Of a stretch of 36,852 nt of DNA, positions 34,822 to 36,852 are shown one piece after another (the stretch's first letter is position 1; the number at the start of each line of letters is the position of its first letter). The position numbers and the translations under genes were made by a program. Under the pieces are notes generated by a model. It was not told the DNA's origin. It ran no database searches and worked only from the letters and a program-made list of their open reading frames with translations. Source of the DNA: UBA7434 sp042090785 (GTDB taxonomy: Bacteria > Pseudomonadota > Gammaproteobacteria > Pseudomonadales > UBA7434); NCBI GenBank assembly GCA_042090785.1, contig JBELIP010000019.1, forward strand, positions 1 to 36,852, given 5' to 3'.

Positions 34822-35250
34822 CTAACCCTCCACATCTATGCCGGCGGACCGGGCACTACCAGCGATAGTTCGAACCGCTGCATCCATATCCGAAGCTGTT
34901 AGATCAGCCATTTTAGTCGTCGCAATTTCTTCTAATTGCGCGCGCGTTACCTTGCCTACTTTATTCACGTTAGGCTCACCGCTGCCTTTTTGGATACCGG
35001 CTGCTTTACGCAACAATACCGATGCAGGGGGTGTCTTTTTAATAAAGGTAAAACTGCGATCACCATAAACAGTGATAACAACGGGTGTTGGTAGACCTGG
35101 CTCAAGACTTTGTGTCTCAGCGTTAAAGGCTTTACAAAACTCCATGATGTTAACGCCGTGCTGACCCAGTGCTGGACCAACCGGTGGACTTGGATTTGCC
35201 TGACCTGCAGGCACTTGCAGCTTAATATAAGCTTCTACTTTCTTAGCCAT
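34822..35250 (-). CDS. rplK: 50S ribosomal protein L11
   Basis: This 142-residue protein of the GTPase-associated centre has the same length as in E. coli. It has the proline-rich QANPSPPVGPALGQHGVNIMEFCKAFNA segment, which binds thiostrepton together with 23S rRNA in this family, and the C-terminal rRNA-binding domain. It is needed for RelA-dependent stringent signalling. GGAGAG lies upstream of the ATG. Confidence 0.98.
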   Translation of the reverse strand: MAKKVEAYIKLQVPAGQANPSPPVGPALGQHGVNIMEFCKAFNAETQSLEPGLPTPVVITVYGDRSFTFIKKTPPASVLLRKAAGIQKGSGEPNVNKVGKVTRAQLEEIATTKMADLTASDMDAAVRTIAGSARSAGIDVEG

Positions 35251-35339
35251 TACATAGCTCTCCTAAATTGGGTACCAACGTATCGCTTGGTGCAATTGCT
35301 TAAATAGCAAATACGCCTCGATACTCCCCTGTTAAAAAA

Positions 35340-35873
35340 TTAGTTTTTCTCTACTTGGCCAAACTCAAGCTCAACGGGCGTAGAGCGACCAAATATAAGA
35401 ACCGACACCTGAATGCGGCTCTTTTCGTAATTCACTTCTTCGACAACACCATTAAAGTCGTTAAACGGCCCATCGATAACACGTACCATTTCGCCTGGCT
35501 CGAACAAAGTCTTCGGCTTAGGCTTATCACCACTGTCTTCAATACGCTGTAATATCGTATCAGCTTCACGCTGAGTAATAGGCGCAGGCTTATCCGCTTT
35601 TCCGCCAATAAAACCCATAACGCGTGGCGTTTCTTTAACTAAATGCCAGCTATCGTCATTGAGGTCCATTTCGACCAACACATAGCCAGGAAAAAATTTG
35701 CGTTCGCTTTTACGTTTTTGGCCACCGCGCATTTCTACCACTTCTTCGGTAGGCACCAGTATCTCGCCAAAATATTCTTGCATACCCGCTAGGTCAACGC
35801 GCTCGCGAAGTGCGGCCTGGACTTTCTTCTCGTATCCCGAGAATGCATGTACCACGTACCAACGCTTACTCAT
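35340..35873 (-). CDS. nusG: Transcription antitermination factor NusG
   Basis: This 177-residue protein has an N-terminal NGN domain (SKRWYVVHAFSGYEKKVQAAL, FFPGYVLVEM, PRVMGFIGG) that binds RNA polymerase and a C-terminal KOW domain (FEPGEMVRVIDGPFNDFNGVVEEVN) that contacts Rho or S10. It couples transcription to translation. It follows secE after 76 bp and precedes rplK after 89 bp, as in E. coli. Confidence 0.98.
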   Translation of the reverse strand: MSKRWYVVHAFSGYEKKVQAALRERVDLAGMQEYFGEILVPTEEVVEMRGGQKRKSERKFFPGYVLVEMDLNDDSWHLVKETPRVMGFIGGKADKPAPITQREADTILQRIEDSGDKPKPKTLFEPGEMVRVIDGPFNDFNGVVEEVNYEKSRIQVSVLIFGRSTPVELEFGQVEKN

Positions 35874-35949
35874 CTATTTACCTATTCCAATTTACGTACA
35901 AGAACTGTTTTAAAAAACCATTACCGCAGGCTAAGGCCCGTGGTTAGAG

Positions 35950-36318
35950 TTAACCAATAACAAGTGATACTAACCAACCTAACAATGTATCTAAGCCCCA
36001 CAATAAAAGGCCCGCCACAATAACAACCAGCGATACAATCATAGTGGTTTGCACAGTCTCTTGGCGTGTTGGCCAAACGACTTTACGAATTTCTGTACGC
36101 GCACCTTTTAACAGCTCCCAAAACGCTTTACCTTGGACTGTTTGAAACGCGACCATCGCAGCAACAATGGCTACCGCCAACATACCTAACACACGGTAGA
36201 GTAGAGACTCACCACCAAAGTAAGTGTTGCCGTAAATACCTGCTACAACTAATGCGACAGCCAGTATCCACAAGACAGCATTCAATGGGCTTTTAGCTAC
36301 TTGAGTATTGTTGTTCAT
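35950..36318 (-). CDS. secE: Protein translocase subunit SecE
   Basis: This 122-residue inner-membrane subunit of SecYEG has three predicted membrane segments (about 14-31, 41-58 and 92-118), as in E. coli; many bacteria have only the last. The conserved amphipathic ARTEIRKVVWPTRQET motif before the third segment is diagnostic. It is the first protein gene after tRNA-Trp. Confidence 0.97.
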   Translation of the reverse strand: MNNNTQVAKSPLNAVLWILAVALVVAGIYGNTYFGGESLLYRVLGMLAVAIVAAMVAFQTVQGKAFWELLKGARTEIRKVVWPTRQETVQTTMIVSLVVIVAGLLLWGLDTLLGWLVSLVIG

Positions 36319-36449
36319 TTATACCTATCAATCGTTCACAGCATTTGCTGTATTTACTTTTTGCATCTGCACACACTATTCAGTCAGCTGCAGTTACGGA
36401 ATCAAGGCCTACCTCGCGGCAACCATACCCTGACCTTGCACTTACTCCA

Positions 36450-36502
36450 TGCCACTTTTTTTATTCGTTAGATCTATTAGACCTAACTAGAAAAAAGTGG
36501 CA
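36450..36502 (-). repeat. Long hairpin overlapping the 3' end of tRNA-Trp
   Basis: TGCCACTTTTTT (36450-36461) is the complement of AAAAAAGTGGCA (36491-36502), and the inside pairs again as GTTAG/CTAAC (36467-36471/36483-36487). The tRNA-side arm includes the encoded CCA, so folding would cover the 3' end of the tRNA precursor. A processing or termination signal is possible. Confidence 0.7.
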
Positions 36503-36573
36503 GGCCAGGAGGGAATCGAACCCCCAACCTACGGTTTTGGAGACCGTCGCTCTGCCAATTGAGCTACTGGCCT
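36498..36573 (-). tRNA. trpT: tRNA-Trp (anticodon CCA)
   Basis: On the minus strand a full cloverleaf is visible: acceptor AGGCCAG/CTGGCCT, D-arm GCTC...GAGC, anticodon stem ACGGT/ACCGT around CTCCAAA (anticodon CCA), T-arm GGGGG-TTCGATT-CCCTC, discriminator G and an encoded CCA. The place between tufB and secE is the conserved one for trpT. Confidence 0.97.
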
Positions 36574-36603
36574 TTAACACTTTTACTACTTTGGCTTTAA
36601 ACG

Positions 36604-36633
36604 AATGCCCTAGCTTAAAAAAGCTAAGGCATT
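36604..36633 (-). repeat. Hairpin between tufB and tRNA-Trp
   Basis: AATGCC-c-TAGCTT (36604-36616) pairs with AAGCTA-a-GGCATT (36621-36633): 12 pairs with one mismatch around a four-base loop. No T-run follows on the minus strand. It may guide cleavage between the tufB message and the tRNA. Confidence 0.55.
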
Positions 36634-36664
36634 TCGGTATTTCTATAAGGTGTTTCTACAAAAA

Positions 36665-36709
36665 CTAGTCAAGAATTTTTGCTACAACACCCGCACCAAC
36701 AGTACGACC
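36665..36709 (-). pseudogene. Displaced, divergent 3' end of tufB
   Basis: These 15 codons encode the same 14 residues and a stop (TAG) as the working tuf end, but differ by synonymous changes: GGT for GGG-type Gly, GCA for GCG, ATT for ATC, CTT for TTA, GAC for GAT, and TAG for TAA. The first 20 bases are identical to the working end. It is cut off from the gene by the 88-bp insert and looks like the ancestral tufB end. Confidence 0.93.
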
Positions 36710-36797
36710 ACGTTATTCGGGCTACGCCCTCACCCACTTCCTTCGGTCGGGGCCGCCGAATAAACACTCGGCGTTCAGGCGGCTTTGGTGTCTTTAC
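36710..36797 (-). mobile_element. 88-bp hairpin-rich insert between two tuf 3' ends (copy 2)
   Basis: Identical to 16646-16733 over all 88 bases by eye, and in the same position directly after the working tuf end. The surrounding order (tuf, tRNA-Trp, secE) is otherwise conserved, so only this small unit was added here. Confidence 0.6.
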
Positions 36798-36803
36798 AAA
36801 ATC

Positions 36804-36852
36804 TTAATCTAAGATTTTCGCTACAACGCCCGCACCAACAGTACGACCGCCT
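36804..36852 (-). CDS. tufB: Elongation factor Tu, second copy, C-terminal fragment (runs off the window)
   Basis: The last 15 codons and stop (GGRTVGAGVVAKILD, TAA) of a second tuf gene lie at the window edge, identical to tufA in the part that is visible. Its place upstream of tRNA-Trp-secE-nusG identifies it as tufB. The two tuf genes are in the same orientation about 20 kb apart, so homologous exchange between them is expected. Confidence 0.93.
   Translation of the reverse strand, partial: GGRTVGAGVVAKILD

Noticed and set aside
36345..36668. Plus-strand 107-codon frame upstream of secE
   Set aside because: It runs antisense through tRNA-Trp; the peptide ARRESNPQPTVLETVALPIELLA is the translation of the tRNA complement.

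Overview
The window comes from a gammaproteobacterium, most likely marine and aerobic, with moderate G+C and very AT-rich gaps between genes. The order tuf - tRNA-Trp - secE - nusG - rplKAJL - rpoBC, followed on the same strand by rpsL - rpsG - fusA - tuf, is the arrangement found in Pseudomonas and many other Gammaproteobacteria. LptE, HolA, RluA and the TonB-dependent receptor fit this. The order or genus cannot be fixed from the window.

Layout. (1) 1-6950 is an accessory outer-membrane locus. It holds the start of an exported protein, a secreted beta-helix-like protein with a C-terminal sorting/anchor tail, a large TonB-dependent receptor and, divergently, two 2-oxoglutarate/Fe(II) oxygenase-like proteins. 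All three candidate promoters here have a Pho-box-like element, so the locus may respond to phosphate. (2) 7147-12142 is a four-gene glucosylglycerate operon: glycerate kinase, phosphatase, glucosyl-3-phosphoglycerate synthase and a GH13 phosphorylase. Together they can make the compatible solute and return it to glycolysis. (3) 12273-16495 is leuS-lptE-holA. (4) 16740-21365, minus strand, is the str operon (rpsL, rpsG, fusA, tufA) behind a strong promoter with a GC-rich discriminator. (5) 21802-23510, plus strand, holds rluA and a DUF2806-like gene lying between the str and rpoBC blocks. (6) 23647-36573, minus strand, is rpoC, rpoB, rplL, rplJ, rplA, rplK, nusG, secE and tRNA-Trp, followed by the 3' end of a second tuf gene at the window edge.

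The most unusual feature is at the 3' ends of both tuf genes. Each functional tuf stop codon is followed by the same 88-bp, hairpin-rich sequence and then by a second, displaced copy of the last 15 tuf codons. At tufA the displaced copy is identical to the working end. At tufB it encodes the same peptide but differs at six codons, so it looks like the older native end of that gene. Either an element that carries its own tuf 3' end inserted next to the gene, or an insertion/duplication at one tuf gene was copied to the other by gene conversion. The tufA copy also lies where the usual tufA - S10 operon order is broken.

Other structures of note are a REP/MITE-like inverted repeat in the rpoB leader, an unassigned plus-strand terminator in the rplL-rpoB gap, hairpins between rpoB and rpoC and after tRNA-Trp, a probable TTG start for rpoC, and an EF-Tu about ten residues longer than usual just after its NKxD motif.
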